Below are positions 63,978 through 64,000 of a DNA stretch of 64,000 nt, piece by piece. The notes under the pieces were generated by a model that was not told the origin of the DNA, ran no database searches, and was given only the letters and a program-made list of their open reading frames with translations. The translations under genes were made by a program, and so were the position numbers. Positions within the stretch are counted from its first letter, which is position 1. Each line of letters starts with the position of its first letter. Source of the DNA: Marinomonas profundi (GTDB lineage: Bacteria > Pseudomonadota > Gammaproteobacteria > Pseudomonadales > Marinomonadaceae); the NCBI RefSeq assembly GCF_020694005.1, contig NZ_CP073013.1:1-64000 (forward strand), written 5' to 3'.

Positions 63978-64000
63978 TTATAGCCCCCAAAGAACCTGAA
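63978..64000 (-). CDS. sdhD: Succinate dehydrogenase membrane anchor SdhD, 3' end only
   Basis: The last seven codons read QVLWGL and stop (63978-63980), like the C-terminus of SdhD. The stop lies 3 bases before sdhA, as in sdhCDAB operons. The rest is outside the window. Confidence 0.7.

Overview
The window looks like chromosome of a marine gammaproteobacterium of the Oceanospirillales, most like Marinomonas. This is inferred from the mix of protein families and gene order; no 16S rRNA gene is present to confirm it. Base composition is moderate and fairly even. The exception is the AT-richer stretch from about 10.4 to 15.6 kb, which reads as accessory DNA.

Layout. (1) 1-3.9 kb: an ABC permease/ATPase pair (ynjC-ynjD type), then a lone AztD-type periplasmic zinc chaperone behind a Zur-box-like operator. 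(2) 4.4-9.7 kb: an ectoine-degradation operon, doeB2-doeD-doeA-doeC, with no transporter or regulator gene beside it. (3) 9.7-15.7 kb: an accessory island. It holds a partial second copy of the doeC 3' end abutting an IS-end-like sequence, a membrane-protein gene broken by a 19-bp tandem duplication, several unrecognised proteins, a 0.4-kb IS4-type remnant, a DUF2335 gene pair and a decayed ORF. (4) 15.7-22.7 kb: an S33 peptidase, an arsH-arsC-FMN reductase operon under a palindromic promoter, an AraC regulator with an AhpD-like protein, and a YjiH-type membrane protein. (5) 22.9-31.5 kb: a bacterial DUF3524 (queuosine mannosyltransferase-like) protein, a dienelactone hydrolase, YaeQ, a phage-type CI/Cro switch without a prophage, DUF2750, a DUF2946/PepSY metal-associated pair, an RNA-methyltransferase-like gene with an overlapping 56-codon gene, and an exported ATP-type DNA ligase. 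(6) 31.6-52.9 kb: housekeeping genes: htpG, an O-methyltransferase, DUF599, tRNA-Leu(UAG), pyrC, an LTA-synthase-like sulfatase, deaD, an AI-2E family transporter, sbcB, ychJ, an aldo/keto reductase and aroA. A 2-hydroxycarboxylate transporter with its CitA/CitB-type two-component system, a lipoprotein and lhgO follow. (7) 53-64 kb: the TCA block on the minus strand, sdhD(partial)-sdhA-sdhB, a terminator, then sucA-sucB-lpdA-sucC-sucD. SucB carries two lipoyl domains.

How it fits together. Ectoine breakdown yields aspartate and feeds the TCA cycle, whose 2-oxoglutarate-to-fumarate enzymes are encoded at the other end. LhgO and the 2-hydroxycarboxylate transporter also supply TCA intermediates. 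Several intergenic regions carry two to four imperfect copies of 14-22-bp direct repeats at gene edges. The same kind of duplication inside a gene start has broken the membrane protein at 10.4-11.0 kb. I saw no CRISPR array, complete insertion sequence, complete prophage or rRNA.
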